From positions 17,606,687 to 17,670,686 of the forward strand of contig OZ026522.1 in NCBI GenBank assembly GCA_964019695.1: a stretch of 64,000 bases of DNA, written 5' to 3'. The notes under the pieces were generated by a model, which saw only the letters and a list, made by a program, of their open reading frames with translations, searched no databases and was not told the origin of the DNA. This DNA is from Loripinus fragilis (Eukaryota; Mollusca; Bivalvia; Lucinida; Lucinidae). Both the position numbers and the translations under genes were made by a program. Positions within the stretch are counted from its first letter, which is position 1. Each line of letters begins with the position of its first letter. This document shows positions 10,688 to 22,516 of the stretch, in pieces.

Positions 10688-10921
10688 CTAACTTGCTTTC
10701 TTTGTTTCTAAATCAGGAAGTTCTTCTTCTTTGCTCGCTTCATCTGTCTCTTCTTCCGTGTTTACACCTCTATCTTGTTTGATCTCATCCTGATTACTCA
10801 GTCTCATTAACCAACCTACTAGACTCAGTAACAATTTCACAAGTAGCCAAAAGAATATTCCTGCTACCAGAAACACAACGCAAGTTGAGAATGTCGTTAA
10901 CTCATATGTCTGTGGCGTCAT
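10688..10921 (-). CDS. Possible 77-residue single-span membrane protein
   Basis: The frame starts ATGACGCCACAG, with adenine at -3, and encodes 77 residues. Residues about 10-40 are a long hydrophobic segment (centre VVFLVAGIFFWLLVKLLLSL), and the tail of about 35 residues is highly charged (QDRGVNTEEETDE, then SKEEELPDLETKK). That layout suits a small integral membrane protein with a cytoplasmic acidic tail. It lies 559 bases beyond the stop codon of the C15orf61 homologue on the same strand, so it could be its own gene, an exon of one, or a chance frame in a 3' UTR. I do not recognise the family. It stands out because its composition is protein-like while neighbouring frames are not. Confidence 0.4.
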   Translation of the reverse strand: MTPQTYELTTFSTCVVFLVAGIFFWLLVKLLLSLVGWLMRLSNQDEIKQDRGVNTEEETDEASKEEELPDLETKKAS

Positions 10922-11333
10922 ATTTTATGCATATGGTGAAAATTTCATTTATAAAAACAGCAACCCCTTAAACATAAATACTCAGGTTAAGTAGATTTAT
11001 ACTTAATTATTGCTTTATACAGATCCTTCAAAAATAAGTAATAACTATCTAGATAATAGATATATGTATAACATTCACAAATGTTAATAGATGTGAAAAT
11101 GGTGATTTAGATTTTGCTTACATTTAATTTGGAGATTATTGTTGTTTTCAACAATATTCCAGTGAAATTATCTATAAATGCTTTTACATAGAAAACAATC
11201 AAAATGTAAACTTAAAACACACTACACCGGACAATGCTTACAATTAAACTAATAAATTAATGACATATTAATAAATTGAAATTCTTAGCACTTAATAATT
11301 TAGTGTTATTTCTTAATATACATTGTGTGTTGC

Positions 11334-11339
11334 TTTAAT
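11334..11339 (-). terminator. Candidate poly(A) signal (ATTAAA)
   Basis: The minus strand reads ATTAAA about 140 bases past the stop codon of the C15orf61 homologue. ATTAAA is the commonest variant of AATAAA. 10,922-11,479 otherwise looks like 3' UTR or spacer. Confidence 0.3.
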
Positions 11340-11479
11340 ATCTTAAAGATATAAAGATTATTCACAAATATAAAAGATAAAACTTCAATAATGAAGTAAT
11401 AACAAAGTTAAACAGCTAAGAACAAATTTCTACTGCTTCTACATATGCACCATTTTAAACCAGTTCTAGAATACACAGA

Positions 11480-11816
<337 letters not shown>

Positions 11817-12175
11817 TTTGTGGACCAATGGATTCTTCCACCTAGTTTTATACAATATACTTGGGATGAAACTATTCAGAGTGCCTCAAGATAGGCATCA
11901 CATGCAAACTGGCGCTATGCCAGGCCAATCAGTGACGTCATTAAGTTTGATGCTGAAGTCACAACAGGCATAGCGTTATTTCTGATAAATATCCTTGACT
12001 TAAAACCTTTTGAAAAATGTCCCAGTCCCAAAATTGCTAAGAAAGCCTTGTTTTGATACTGTAACAGTGAAAATATAAATTGTATAAGTCACTAGTGAAT
12101 TATTACAATAATTTTTCACTGTAGAAAAATACCAATTTTATTCATATTGATATACATTAAATCCACAACTAAGTA

Positions 12176-12413
12176 CAGTACAGTCTCTTTTTAATATGTC
12201 TCATTATAACACGCAATTGGATATAACACGGTCATGTTGCGGCTCCCAAATCTTTGTACCATGGAATTTTACAAAGGAATTATAGGAAAATGACCATTTA
12301 ATGGTCATTTTCCTAGAATTCCTTTATAAAATTGTCCCTTTATAACACAGTTCACTTATAACACGATCCATTTCTATGGACCCCAAATATAGCATTATAA
12401 AGGGACTGTACTG
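12176..12413. mobile_element. Tc1/mariner-type MITE with TA flanks
   Basis: The ends CAGTACAGTCTCTTTTTAAT and ATTATAAAGGGACTGTACTG are inverted and flanked by TA on both sides, the target of Tc1/mariner elements. Inside are ATAACAC words and a hairpin of GGAAAATGACCATT with AATGGTCATTTTCC at about 12,287-12,320. No transposase. Located in the intron of the C15orf61 homologue. Confidence 0.8.
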
Positions 12414-12469
12414 TATACAATAAAAGATATGTACTCACACAGTACGGTATTGTTTTAATATGTATAGGT

Positions 12470-12575
12470 TATAGATCATATATTACAATTATATAGGAAT
12501 TAAGTGGAAACGAGCGCAGCGAGTGAACCACTTAATTTCTTTATGATTGTAATATATGATCTATGACCTACTAAT
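12470..12575. repeat. Foldback with GAGCGCAGCGAG centre
   Basis: GATCATATATTACAATTATA, then GGAATTAAGTGG, is inverted to CCACTTAATTTC, then TTGTAATATATGATC, around CGAGCGCAGCGAGTGAA. The centre resembles that of the element at 2,954. 12,576-13,090 holds nothing else. Confidence 0.75.
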
Positions 12576-13089
12576 AGTTTTCTCTTCCCCTCCCATTGCA
12601 AATAGCCGCATTGACCACTTCACAGATTTTACTTAATAGATATTACACATATTGAAATAATATGTGAATAAGTTGGCCAAAAATTTTAATTTCTGTGCAC
12701 TCGGATTGGTTGTGAAGCAAAGGAAGGGGCAGAGTAAACTATAAGTAATCAAAAACTACATGTATTATGCATATTTCACTGTTAAGTGTATACTCACTTT
12801 AGGTTATTCATATTTTGAAATTAAAAATAAAATTAAATTGAATCAAAAGCGGTTAAATGCTCATAAAGGATCTTACACTAGTGATCATTTCATATGAAAT
12901 TTATTAAACTAGTAGGGGACATCATCATGACGTTATTTGTCCCCCCCCTCCCACTTGTTCCCCACATCCGCATCTTAAACAGTAACTCCTACAGAGAGGC
13001 TACTCAGACATTGTGTGACATCATCATTATTTTATAACGCAAATTGTTTCAATACCGTCAAAATCCATTTGAGAATTATTGTATAAGTA

Positions 13090-13185
13090 CTTCCTATTTT
13101 TAGTACATTGTAAATGGACATGCTATTTTTAGCATGTGAACTTGCTATTTTTAGCAAGTGAACTTCCTATTTTTAGCAAGTGGTT
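13090..13185. repeat. Short repeats of a CTATTTTTAGCA word
   Basis: CCTATTTTTAGTA, GCTATTTTTAGCATGTGAAC, GCTATTTTTAGCAAGTGAAC and CCTATTTTTAGCAAGTGG follow one another at about 24-30-bp spacing. A simple local tandem repeat in the intron. Confidence 0.75.
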
Positions 13186-13191
13186 AAGAAA

Positions 13192-13802
<611 letters not shown>

Positions 13803-13835
13803 AAGTATGTTCCAAATTTCAAACACTTTCAGGGG

Positions 13836-14012
13836 TTTAGATAAACACAATATTTGTGTGTAAAGCTAAATATTTTCATACCCATCAGTTTAAACACATG
13901 TTATGGATGCTCATTGAGACGGTTCTTTTGAGTACCCACAACATATGTAATAGCTGAGAATTAAGAAAATTAATTCTTTGGTACACACTCTTAACTAAAG
14001 GCTGATTTTAAT
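13836..14012 (-). mobile_element. M MITE with one hairpin arm deleted
   Basis: It has GTTTAGATAAACAC, CCCATCAGTTTAAACACATG and GAGACGGTTCTTTTGAGTAC, but the left arm of the central hairpin is missing (GGATGCTC runs straight into ATTGAGACGG). The distal end CTCTTAACTAAAGGC is present. Confidence 0.85.
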
Positions 14013-14041
14013 TTTTCCGTGTTTTTTCCTAAACTAAACAG

Positions 14042-14165
14042 TTGGTTAACATGGCTGGTATTCACAAAATATTTGTCAGAATAGCGAACAGGGAGGACCC
14101 TGATCAGACTGCTTTCTCAGATCTGAACCCACGCAGGGTTTGTATATATACATCCGCTCTTTGGA
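14042..14165 (+). repeat. Foldback remnant with read-through frame
   Basis: The stretch encodes ANREDPDQTAFSDL, produced by the GACCCTGATCAGACTGC word of GATCAG-type foldback elements. It is a repeat-derived frame, not a gene. 14,166-14,860 shows nothing further. Confidence 0.45.
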
Positions 14166-14861
14166 AGTTGTATAAGGGTGAGTGGCAATTTCCATTTGCA
14201 TGTCAAAAAGGACTGACAGATTATTAGTATGAAGAAAGGCAAAAACTATGGCGTATCTTACATGTACATGCCAAAACCATTATCAAAGGTCATTTGTAAA
14301 GTTTAGAACATCAATTAAATGCCATAACAGATTTTAACACTAGTCAGAAGTAAATGAAATTGGGGTAAAAACCCGGTTTACCTTTGAACTAAAAGGAAGC
14401 CTGTTTTAATGTCGAAAGTAGGTGACAAAAAATGTCAAAGCGAGGAGATAAAATTAAGTTCTGTCTGCAAGGTGGGATGCTTCAAAACAGCAAGATAAAG
14501 GGCAGGCTCGGAGCAAGAGAAAAGATTACAGCAGCAAAAATAGTTTTACTTAAAACAACAACACTTTTTTATGTTGAGTAAACAAAGTTTATTACTCTGA
14601 AATTATGACACCTTCAAGCCAGTAATTTTGAAGATGATGGTCATTTTTACCTTTAGGTGACTGACTTCACTTTTTATCTGGTCTGTAAATGTGACACAGC
14701 TCAGTAAGCAAGTGTGACAGAGGTTTTTAATTTTAAGATTTTACACTTTGGGAAAGTTTAACATAAAAGATGCTTTCTTACTGGTCAGTTTACCTCAAAC
14801 TTATAATAAACAAGTCTTCCTTTAGCCCTTTGTATTTTGGAAACCCCCTAACAAATATTTT

Positions 14862-14937
14862 TGCAATTAATGAAGACCCAGATGAAATGCAGCATAATGC
14901 TGCATTTCATCAGGGTCTACATTGTTTGTAAGGCTTA
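14862..14937. repeat. H hairpin element
   Basis: AGACCCAGATGAAATGCAGC pairs with GCTGCATTTCATCAGGGTCT. The outer GTTTG end is partly eroded. The inner stem matches the 2,826 copy but not the other seven. Confidence 0.75.
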
Positions 14938-15178
14938 AATGAAATATATGTGTGGTTCCTGTTGCCTACCTACCCTATTTTTTTAACCCTACCCTAAACA
15001 TTAAAATGGTCTTTGGAGAAAAAATACCTAAAATGGGCACTTTTTCAGATTTTGTCACTATTTTCTTTGTTAAATGTTACAACAAATTTTAACAATTTCC
15101 CTACCTACCTACCTACCCTAAATTTTGTTGGTATGCAACAGGAACCACACATATATTTCATTTAGGCCTAAAGATAAA
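14938..15178. mobile_element. G-family TIR element
   Basis: The ends AAATGAAATATATGTGTGGT and ACCACACATATATTTCATTT are inverted, and the inversion continues through TCCTGTTGC. Both arms carry CTACCTACCC. About 240 bp. The interior GGTCTTTGGAGAAAAAA is shared with other G copies. Confidence 0.8.
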
Positions 15179-16285
15179 AAAGATCTTCAGACAAAAGAAT
15201 ACAATATGTTTTTTTAAAGAGTAACCGGACATCCCTAGATATGTACAATGGACTATCCCAAGTTTATCATGTCAAACCAGAAGGAAGAATCCATTAGTAT
15301 ACAAAGGATGACAACACCAGATTATGGATGAGTGCAACTGGAGTAAGAACGAGTGAACAATTAAGACCACTTGCCCAATATACTTTAGGGAATAAGGTAG
15401 AAATCTGAAAAATCAAGGCCACTGGATCAGTTGATAGAGATTTCCTGATTATTTACTCAGGTCATGGCTAAATGGCATATGATAACTAATAGCAGCTTTG
15501 GAATCTGGTAGGAGTGCTGTCAGAGCAATAAATTGCTGATTGAAAATTTACACTTGTCTAAAGGTAAACTTACTTCCAATATTGCTTGACTAATATCAAA
15601 GTATGTTTCCTTAATGAACCAAACCAAATATTATTCCCAGATGATATTGTAAAACTAAACTAGAAATGTGTTTAGGGCATATTCGTAGAGTATTTAAATG
15701 CCTTTTTGTGCCTAGGTTTTATCAAAAACAAAACTCTTACAAGCATGCATAAGCTTCTTCTGAGATCTCTACCACTAGACCCAACTGGAATAATTTTAAA
15801 AACTTGCTGTAACAGTACAGGGGTCATTCAAACTGTTTGTCTGTATAAAAATAGATCCTCACAATGAGAAGATTTTGTATCTTGTTCCTATAAGTAAATA
15901 GGAGGAGGAGAAGGTCCGAAGAAAAATTTCAAGGCCTGTCTGCGCTGTTTGTGTAGGGCTTTTTAGCAGGCAACTAGTGTTCAAAATTTTAGAACATTTA
16001 CCAAAGTTATTTGATATTTAAATCCTATCATGATCACAGGTAATGTAGCAAATACATAACCTGTGCAAAATTGAGGGAAAATCTGAAGTAAACGAGACAA
16101 ATTCGGCTAATTTATATCCCCCGACGAAGGGTTATTTGAGAGAAACATGTAAATCACAAAACATAAATCCCATTTATCTAACCCTTAGTTCACCTTCAGT
16201 ATCATTCAGATCATAACAAATGCCTGTCAAGTATGTTTTAGTGCTTAGTTTAATAAAAAGTATACTTACATCTGCACAATTTCAA
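15179..16285. other. No gene or clear repeat
   Basis: About 1.1 kb of AT-rich sequence without coding frames, strong inverted repeats or familiar words. It could include the missing first exon of the C15orf61 homologue, but none was identified. Confidence 0.4.
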
Positions 16286-17640
16286 TATCTGACCTTTAAA
16301 ACCAACCCCAGAGGTCAAGGGTGTGTGTAAATTCAAAGTGTTACCTTGCATGAAGGTCTACACTTCTTCCACTTTAATTTGATATGCAACATGACCACTT
16401 TTGGAAAAGAAAACAAAATGACCTTTTCACCCAACCCCAGGGGTCGCTGGTGTGACAGGGGACAAAAATTCCACTTGTCTGCTCGTAATTACGAGTGAAA
16501 TCTAGAAAGGACGAGTAATTCTTCCCAAAGCAGGACGAGTGCTTTGGGAAGAATTACTCGAGGAAGTCATATTACATATTACTCCCTTCTGTTCCTTATT
16601 GCATTACATATTACTCCCTTCTGTTCCTTATTGCATACGCTTTAGAAGGACATTTATATGTGTTTGCAGGACGAGTGAAAATTGTAAGTCACTTGTCCTG
16701 CAGGACCAGTGCAATATTGAATTTTTTTTGTCCCCTGTGTGAGTAATGATAGCATATTTGCTTTCATGGTGCTCTGTGCTCAATTACCTTTAATTTGATA
16801 TGCAACATGACTACTTTCAGAAAAAGATAAAGTTTGACCTTTTGACCCCACCCCCTGAGTCAAGGGTGTGTCTGTGGGCAAAATATTTCCTACCATGTTG
16901 CTGCCAGCGTCGTCAGCTTTAATTTGATATGCAACATGACTTCTTTCAGAAAAATATATAGTTTGACGTTTTGACCCCACCCCCTGTGTCGAGCGTGTGT
17001 CTGTGGTCAAAATACTTGCTACCATGTTGCTGCCAGCGTCGTCAGCTTTAATTTGATATGCAACATGACCATATTCTGAAAAAGTTTAATTTTGGCCTCG
17101 GCCCCGCCCCCTAAGTCCACCCAAAGGAATCAGACCCAGGCCTTCAAACTGAAATCCCATTTGATATGTTTCATATCTATTGCTTCTCTGCCTGCATGCA
17201 AAATTTCAGCAAAAAATATAAACAATTGCCTTAGTTATTGCAAAATTAAAATATTTGACCTTTGACCCTTTAGGTGGGGTCAAAGGGAGTGGGGTAAATC
17301 TTTGACACTGCAATGCTATTCTACAGGCACTTGGCAATCATGGTCTATCGTTAGAAGTTGTTAAATATAAGAGCTTTGATAAAATGTGAAGATCATCACA
17401 CAAAAAAGCTAATATAGGTTATGCCTTATATTTGCCTATACCAAAACAAAGGCAATAACTCAGGTGTTAAGGGGTCCATTTTGACCAAACTTATAGGATA
17501 TCGAGAGTCCACTCCATGGTACTTATCATTTGTACCAAGAATGAATCAAATCTGACCAATAGGTACTGAGATATGGTTCCGGACAGACAAAAAGTGTGGA
17601 CGGACAGACGCACGGATGACGCCAAAACTATATCATAAGT
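16286..17640 (-). repeat. P-like tandem-repeat element, about 130-bp units
   Basis: Units contain TTTAATTTGATATGCAACAT, TGACC(C/A)C and GTCAAGGGTGTGT. Copies lie at about 16,370, 16,790, 16,915 and 17,045. The tract ends with GGACGGACAGACGCACGGA, an ACGG-type microsatellite. A 282-bp DNA element interrupts the array at 16,456-16,737. The layout, tandem core plus ACGG tract, fits the pearl/DTC84 class. Confidence 0.75.
16456..16737. mobile_element. CAGGGGACA-type MITE with 5-bp TSD
   Basis: The ends CAGGGGACAAAAATT and TTTTTTTGTCCCCTG are inverted, and TGTGA flanks both sides. The interior contains ACGAGT words and a hairpin of TAATTCTTCCCAAAGCA with TGCTTTGGGAAGAATTA, plus a direct repeat of TTACATATTACTCCCTTCTG. 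Relatives lie at 17,753-18,005 and 18,870-19,116. Confidence 0.85.
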
Positions 17641-17644
17641 AAAA

Positions 17645-18130
17645 AAATAATTTAGTAATAAAGGATTTTGTTAAAATTTTTCACTGATAATTAGAAATTT
17701 CTCATCCATTTTGGCTGAATGATATACTATTTTTTCTCAACACATGTATTCCTTACAAAAATTCACTCGTTGGCTTGTAATTACGAGTGAAATCTAGAAA
17801 GGACGAGTAATTCTTCCCAAAGGACTCGTCCTACAGGACGAATGCTTGAGGAAAAATTACTTGAGGAAGTCATATTACACATTACTCCCTTATGTTCTTT
17901 ATTGCATACGCTTTTAAAGGACAAGTGCATATGTTTGCAGGACGAGTGAATATTGTAAGTCACTCCTCCTGCAGGACAAGTGCAACATTGAAATATTGTC
18001 CCCTGTTGAACAAAATCTATGTTTATAAAAATAATTAAGCTATTAAAGGATTTTGTTAAAATTTCTCACTGAAAATTCTAAATTTCCTGTCTATTTTCAT
18101 AGTATTTTGGCCGCATGATATATGTATCCC
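17645..18130. repeat. 110-bp direct duplication flanking a MITE
   Basis: AAAGGATTTTGTTAAAATTT and following bases at 17,660-17,750 recur at 18,035-18,120 with matching order of ATTTC, CATTTTGGC/TTTTGGCC and TGATATA words. Between them sits a CAGGGGACA-type MITE (17,753-18,005) whose 5' end has lost CAGGGGA but whose 3' end GTCCCCTG is intact. Confidence 0.7.
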
Positions 18131-18164
18131 AAACTATACTTAGATCCTTGCTGTTTATGCATAC

Positions 18165-18510
18165 CTGAAATTTTCTTATTTCTCAACCAAAACATATGTT
18201 GTTGGTACTCAAAACAACCGTCACAATGAGACAGTTCTTTTGAGCACCCAAAACATATGTTAAAATGGATAAGAAAAGAATCACAAATTTATGCTTTTTT
18301 TTTCATATCTATCTAAAATCAGGACTTTAGTTAAGAGTGCGTAACGAAAATTTAATTTTCTTATTTCTCAACCAAAACATATGTTGTGGGTACTCAAAAG
18401 AACCGTCTCAATGAGACGGCTCTTTTGAGCACCCAAAACATATGTTAAAATTGATGGGTAAAAAATATTGACAATTTTATGCTGTATTTTTTTTTTGTAT
18501 CTAAACCTGT
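18165..18510 (+). mobile_element. Two M MITEs in tandem
   Basis: Copy 1 (18,165-18,320) and copy 2 (18,322-18,510) are head-to-tail. Each has CAACCAAAACATATGTTG and the hairpin core (AAAACAACCGTCACAATGAG in copy 1, AGAACCGTCTCAATGAGACG in copy 2). Copy 2 has the complete AGGACTTTAGTTAAGAGTGC start. Confidence 0.85.
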
Positions 18511-18519
18511 GTAAAATGT

Positions 18520-18792
<273 letters not shown>

Positions 18793-18869
18793 TCAGCAAA
18801 TTTTATTCAGAAAACTGAAATAGGAACAACAAACATTGGTAAAACCATGACTGAGGCTGTAATAACTTC

Positions 18870-19116
18870 AGGGGACAAAAATATTTAAATATTGCACTTG
18901 TCCTGCAGGACCAGTGACTTACAATTTTCACTTGTCCTGCAAACACAAGCACTTGTCCTTTAAAAGTGTATACAATAAAGAACATAAGGGAGTGATATGT
19001 AAAATGACTTCCTCGAGTAATTCTTTCCTGTAGGTCGAGTGCTTTTGAAAGAATTACTCGTCCTTACTAGATTTCACTTGTAATTACGAGTGGATGAGTG
19101 GAATTTTCTTCCCCTG
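18870..19116 (-). mobile_element. CAGGGGACA-type MITE with 5-bp TSD
   Basis: The ends CAGGGGACAAAAATATT and AATTTTCTTCCCCTG are flanked by AACTT on both sides. The interior is the reverse complement of the 16,456 copy, with the same hairpin (GTAATTCTTT pairing with AAAGAATTAC) and TCCTGCAGGAC palindrome. Confidence 0.88.
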
Positions 19117-19287
19117 AACTTATAAGGAGTCAGTGTTCCTAACAGCTGAAAGTTTCATTTTGTAATATGTTTCTTTTCTGCTTGGTTTTGAGGTTGGGAT
19201 GTTAGCCTTCAGAGCATTCTAACTTGTCCATTGTCAACAAAATCCATTACTGTGATATTATAAAACATTAATAATGAAGTTTAACAG

Positions 19288-19490
19288 GCCTTTAGTTTAA
19301 GAGTGGGAACCAAAAAATTAATTTCTAAAATTTCTTATTTCTCAACCAAAACATATGTTGTTGGTACTTAAAAGCACTGTCTCATTGAGATGGTTCTTTT
19401 AAACACCAAAACATATGTTAAAACTGATGGTTAAGAAATTTATTTATGTTTTACGCTCAAAAATGTCATTTAAACCTATGTATCGTTAAT
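19288..19490 (+). mobile_element. M palindromic MITE
   Basis: It starts CAGGCCTTTAGTTTAAGAG and has TCAACCAAAACATATGTTG and a mutated hairpin (CACTGTCTCATTGAGATGGT). Confidence 0.8.
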
Positions 19491-19511
19491 AATGAGATAC
19501 CATGATACCAA

Positions 19512-19565
19512 TACATAGATCAAGATAAGGAAATTTTACTTAGTGTAAAATTGTAATTATTTTTT
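19512..19565 (-). mobile_element. M MITE, left half (split by insertion)
   Basis: AGATCAAGATAAGGAAATTT and TGTAAAATTGTAATTATTTT are the start of an M element. The rest resumes at 22,517 after a 2,951-bp insertion, with TTATTTTTT duplicated at 19,557-19,565 and 22,517-22,525. Confidence 0.85.
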
Positions 19566-19790
19566 GGGTGCGTTTACTAACAGGAATGGACCGGAGCGCA
19601 CCGGATGGGCCTCCATAACCAGAATGGACTCCAAAATTCACCCTAAAATACATGTTTTAAGTTACTTGACAAGAAATTTAGGCTAAGTAATGTAAAATAT
19701 CAAATATCTTCGATGTCCAGACAGTTTCTGTAACATTGTTAGCTTATTTGAGTTATATTGAGTCTACATATGTGATTGTCTTGGCTGCAC

Positions 19791-20381
19791 GACACTTCGT
19801 CTAAAGCCACATCGTCTAATGCCATATCGTCGAAAGGTCCATTTCGTTGAACGACCATTTCATCTAAGCGTCACTTTGCCTAAAAAGTGTTTCAGGTGCG
19901 ACACATTGCCTAAAAAATCAAGTTAGGTGCGACAGATCGTCTAATGTGTAATAAATAAATTTAATCAGGTGCGGCAGTTTGTCTAAAATTTACCTATTAA
20001 CGATACATACTCATATTAATCCCTATGCTGTTCGACTCAATCCTTAACTGTTACATCCATGTTTTTGTATTATGGGCATGCTTGTTTGCAATTCTTTATA
20101 GTACGCTGGTGAAATAGCATGAGCGTTTTTGAGTTCCAACCTAATCGAACAAACCATACAACAGAGCGCTCTCCCTTCCACTGCGAGACGTAAATAAGAA
20201 AAAAAAATGTTCAAATTTTTTGTCGAATTTTTGGTCGAATTTTAGACTGTTTTTCAACGAAGTTAGACCATTTTCGACGAAACTATAATTCTACGATGTG
20301 GTTCTTTCGACGATATGGTTTTAGGCAATGTGGCTCTTTTGACGAAAAGGCATTAGACGATGTGGCTTTAGACGAAGTGTC
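19791..20381. mobile_element. Foldback element of CGTCTAA/CGACGA words
   Basis: A perfect 33-bp inverted repeat starts GACACTTCGTCTAAAGCC and continues through CACATCGTCTAATGCC. The interior is full of variants of TCGTCTAA, TCGACGA and AGGTGCGACA. GATTGTCTTGGC upstream (from 19,774) and GATTGTCTTAGC downstream (from 20,390) may be a displaced target duplication. Non-coding. Confidence 0.88.
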
Positions 20382-20643
20382 ACGGATCCGATTGTCTTAG
20401 CCCAACAAGCGATATTACAGTTTCAATGCAGAAAATATTTTCTAAAATATTTTCTGACTTACCCTCCTCTTCTAGTACCTTACTAAGGCACACCAGTCGC
20501 CTATAATGTATGAACGTATGCAACAAGGATCACTGCATTGTTTTGCCATAGTATGAGCATATTTCTATTGTAGTAAAATCATTTTGGATGCAGTGATTGT
20601 CAAAGCACTCAAATAATGAAATTCTGTATGTACCAGCTGTAAC

Positions 20644-21876
20644 GGTCAGTTTTTTCCCCAGTCAGTTTTTTTCCCCGGGGAAAGAATGGGCCGGCCCATT
20701 CTTTCCCCGGGGAAAAAACTGACCGGTCAGTTTTTTCCCCCGGGGAAAGATTTGACTAGTCAGTTTTTTCCCCACCCAGTCAGTTTTTTCCCCCCATGTT
20801 ATTTTTTCGGAAAAGGCTTGAAAATGATATATGTGTCATTGTGTAGTTAAATCAAATTAAATATCATTCTGAAATAGCTGTATTATAACTCTACCACCCT
20901 CAACACAGCACAAAAGTGCAGAGCGTGTAGAAGGATTTGATTATAAATGGTTAGCCTATTCAAAAAAAAAAATGAGTATGTTCTTAATTCAAAATGGTTA
21001 TTTGAATGGGTTAAAGGAAAATCGACCCAGTCTTTCCCCACCCCACTATTTGGAAAAATCAATTCACTAAGATAAAATACAAAGGTTGGAACACTTTGGA
21101 GGGAGATAACCAATAAACTTTTTGGTTTGAAAATTTGATTATCTCTTTGGAATGAGTCATTCATAAGGCTTGTAACTTGAATTTCTCCTGAGATATGTCA
21201 ATCATGAGTGTTCAGATTCAGTGTAAGAGTAGTTTAAACCAAGGACTGACAGATAAATTGAAAGGCTAGAACCCAATGGAGGGGGTGGGGAAAGAATGGG
21301 CCGGCCCAGTCTTTCCCCACCCCACTATTGAGAAGGAACATGCAGTTAGCTAAATGCTTTCTTAACGTGAATTTCTCCTTAGGACAAGACAATCATGAGT
21401 GTTCAGATACAGTGCAAGAGTAGGTTAAATAAATAGAAAGGTTAGAAAATAATAGAGGGGGGAAAGAATGGCCCGGCCCAGTCTTTCCCCACCCCCTATT
21501 TAGAAGAACCAGTTAGCTAAACGGGTTTTTAAGTTGAAGATCTCTTTGACATGTCATTCCAAAGTATTTCGATACAGTGAAAGAGTACAATAAACCAAAA
21601 GACTGATAGTAAAAGTGAATGGTCTGAACCCCGAGAAATCACAACCAAAAAGCAATAAGTATGAGTTCTTTTGAGACCTATCGCTAATTTAATAGCGGCT
21701 TTTTAAATTTATGCAAAGAAATAATAATTCCATTATGATTTTTTAAATTATTAGAGGGGGGAAAAAACTGACTGGGTGGGGAAAGAATGGGCCGGCCTAT
21801 TTTTTCCCCGGGGAAAGTTTGGGCCGGCCCATTCTTTCCCCAGGGAAAAAACTGACTGGGGGGAAATTCCGGCCTG
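20644..21876. mobile_element. Modular palindrome element (TTTTTTCCCC / GGCCGGCC)
   Basis: Both ends are arrays of GTCAGTTTTTTCCCC and GGGGAAAGAATGGGCC modules in alternating orientation. The left end holds a near-perfect 62-bp palindrome (20,661-20,722) centred on GGGCCGGCCC. The interior has about three diverged tandem units with TCATGAGTGTTCAGAT and CCCAGTCTTTCCCCACCCC. Frames across it (FFPRGKFGPAHSFP and the like) are translations of the modules, not genes. Confidence 0.8.
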
Positions 21877-22516
21877 TTACACAGCAAACATACATGTATG
21901 GTCACACATGGGTTTTGAGGGTTACCCAGATGGGTTTCACAGAACAGTGCCTAAAACTGATATCAACATATTTACTTAAACTTATTTTCATGTCTATAAA
22001 GTATGGCTGGCTTGATCTAAACTTCCACTATTTATTTCATCATGCATGTATCATAATCATTTTATACATGTATCATATTGTATATACATATGGCATCCCA
22101 GATAGGTCGTAGATCTGGATTGTTAGCTTAGGTATACCTTGCTGCAGTGGCTCATATCTTGACATATGCTTGACTATTTGACGATCAATGTGGGCATTGA
22201 CATGGGGACTATAATGTACACAGCAGTCATTTGATCAGTCTTTCTGGACCCTTATTTGTATAGAATGGGCATCTTCAATATGAACTGAGACAATTTAAAT
22301 TGGTAAACGTCAACCATGTAACAAACCACTGACAGTGCTCCTATGCACTTCAAAAGGTGCACAATCCTTAGAAACTGAAATTTCTAAATCAATTAGGGTA
22401 AAATTATGAATTTAGTTGCGTAAAACAAATTAATTTTGATGTCCATTCCGGTCCATTCCGGTGAGTTCCGGTCCATTCCAGTGCGGTCTGGTCCATTCCT
22501 GTTATTATACGCACCG

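Larger units (their letters stand above)
19566..22516. mobile_element. 2.95-kb TIR element with 9-bp TSD (Mutator-like?)
   Basis: The left end GGGTGCGTTTACTAACAGGA and the reverse complement of the right end, CGGTGCGTATAATAACAGGA, align, and the match continues through ATGGACC. The arms are enriched in TCCGGTCCATTCC-type subrepeats, especially on the right (22,440-22,500). The 9-bp duplication TTATTTTTT and long subrepeat-bearing TIRs suggest a Mutator-like element, but no transposase is visible and the class is inferred. Two further inverted-repeat elements lie inside. Confidence 0.82.

Noticed and set aside
14042..14227. 61-codon frame with ANREDPDQTA
   Set aside because: The peptide is encoded by the GATCAG foldback word common to dispersed repeats; no splice sites or domain support a gene.
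21684..22112. Frames reading FFPRGKFGPAHSFP and similar
   Set aside because: They are translations of the CCCCGGGGAAAG modules in both orientations.
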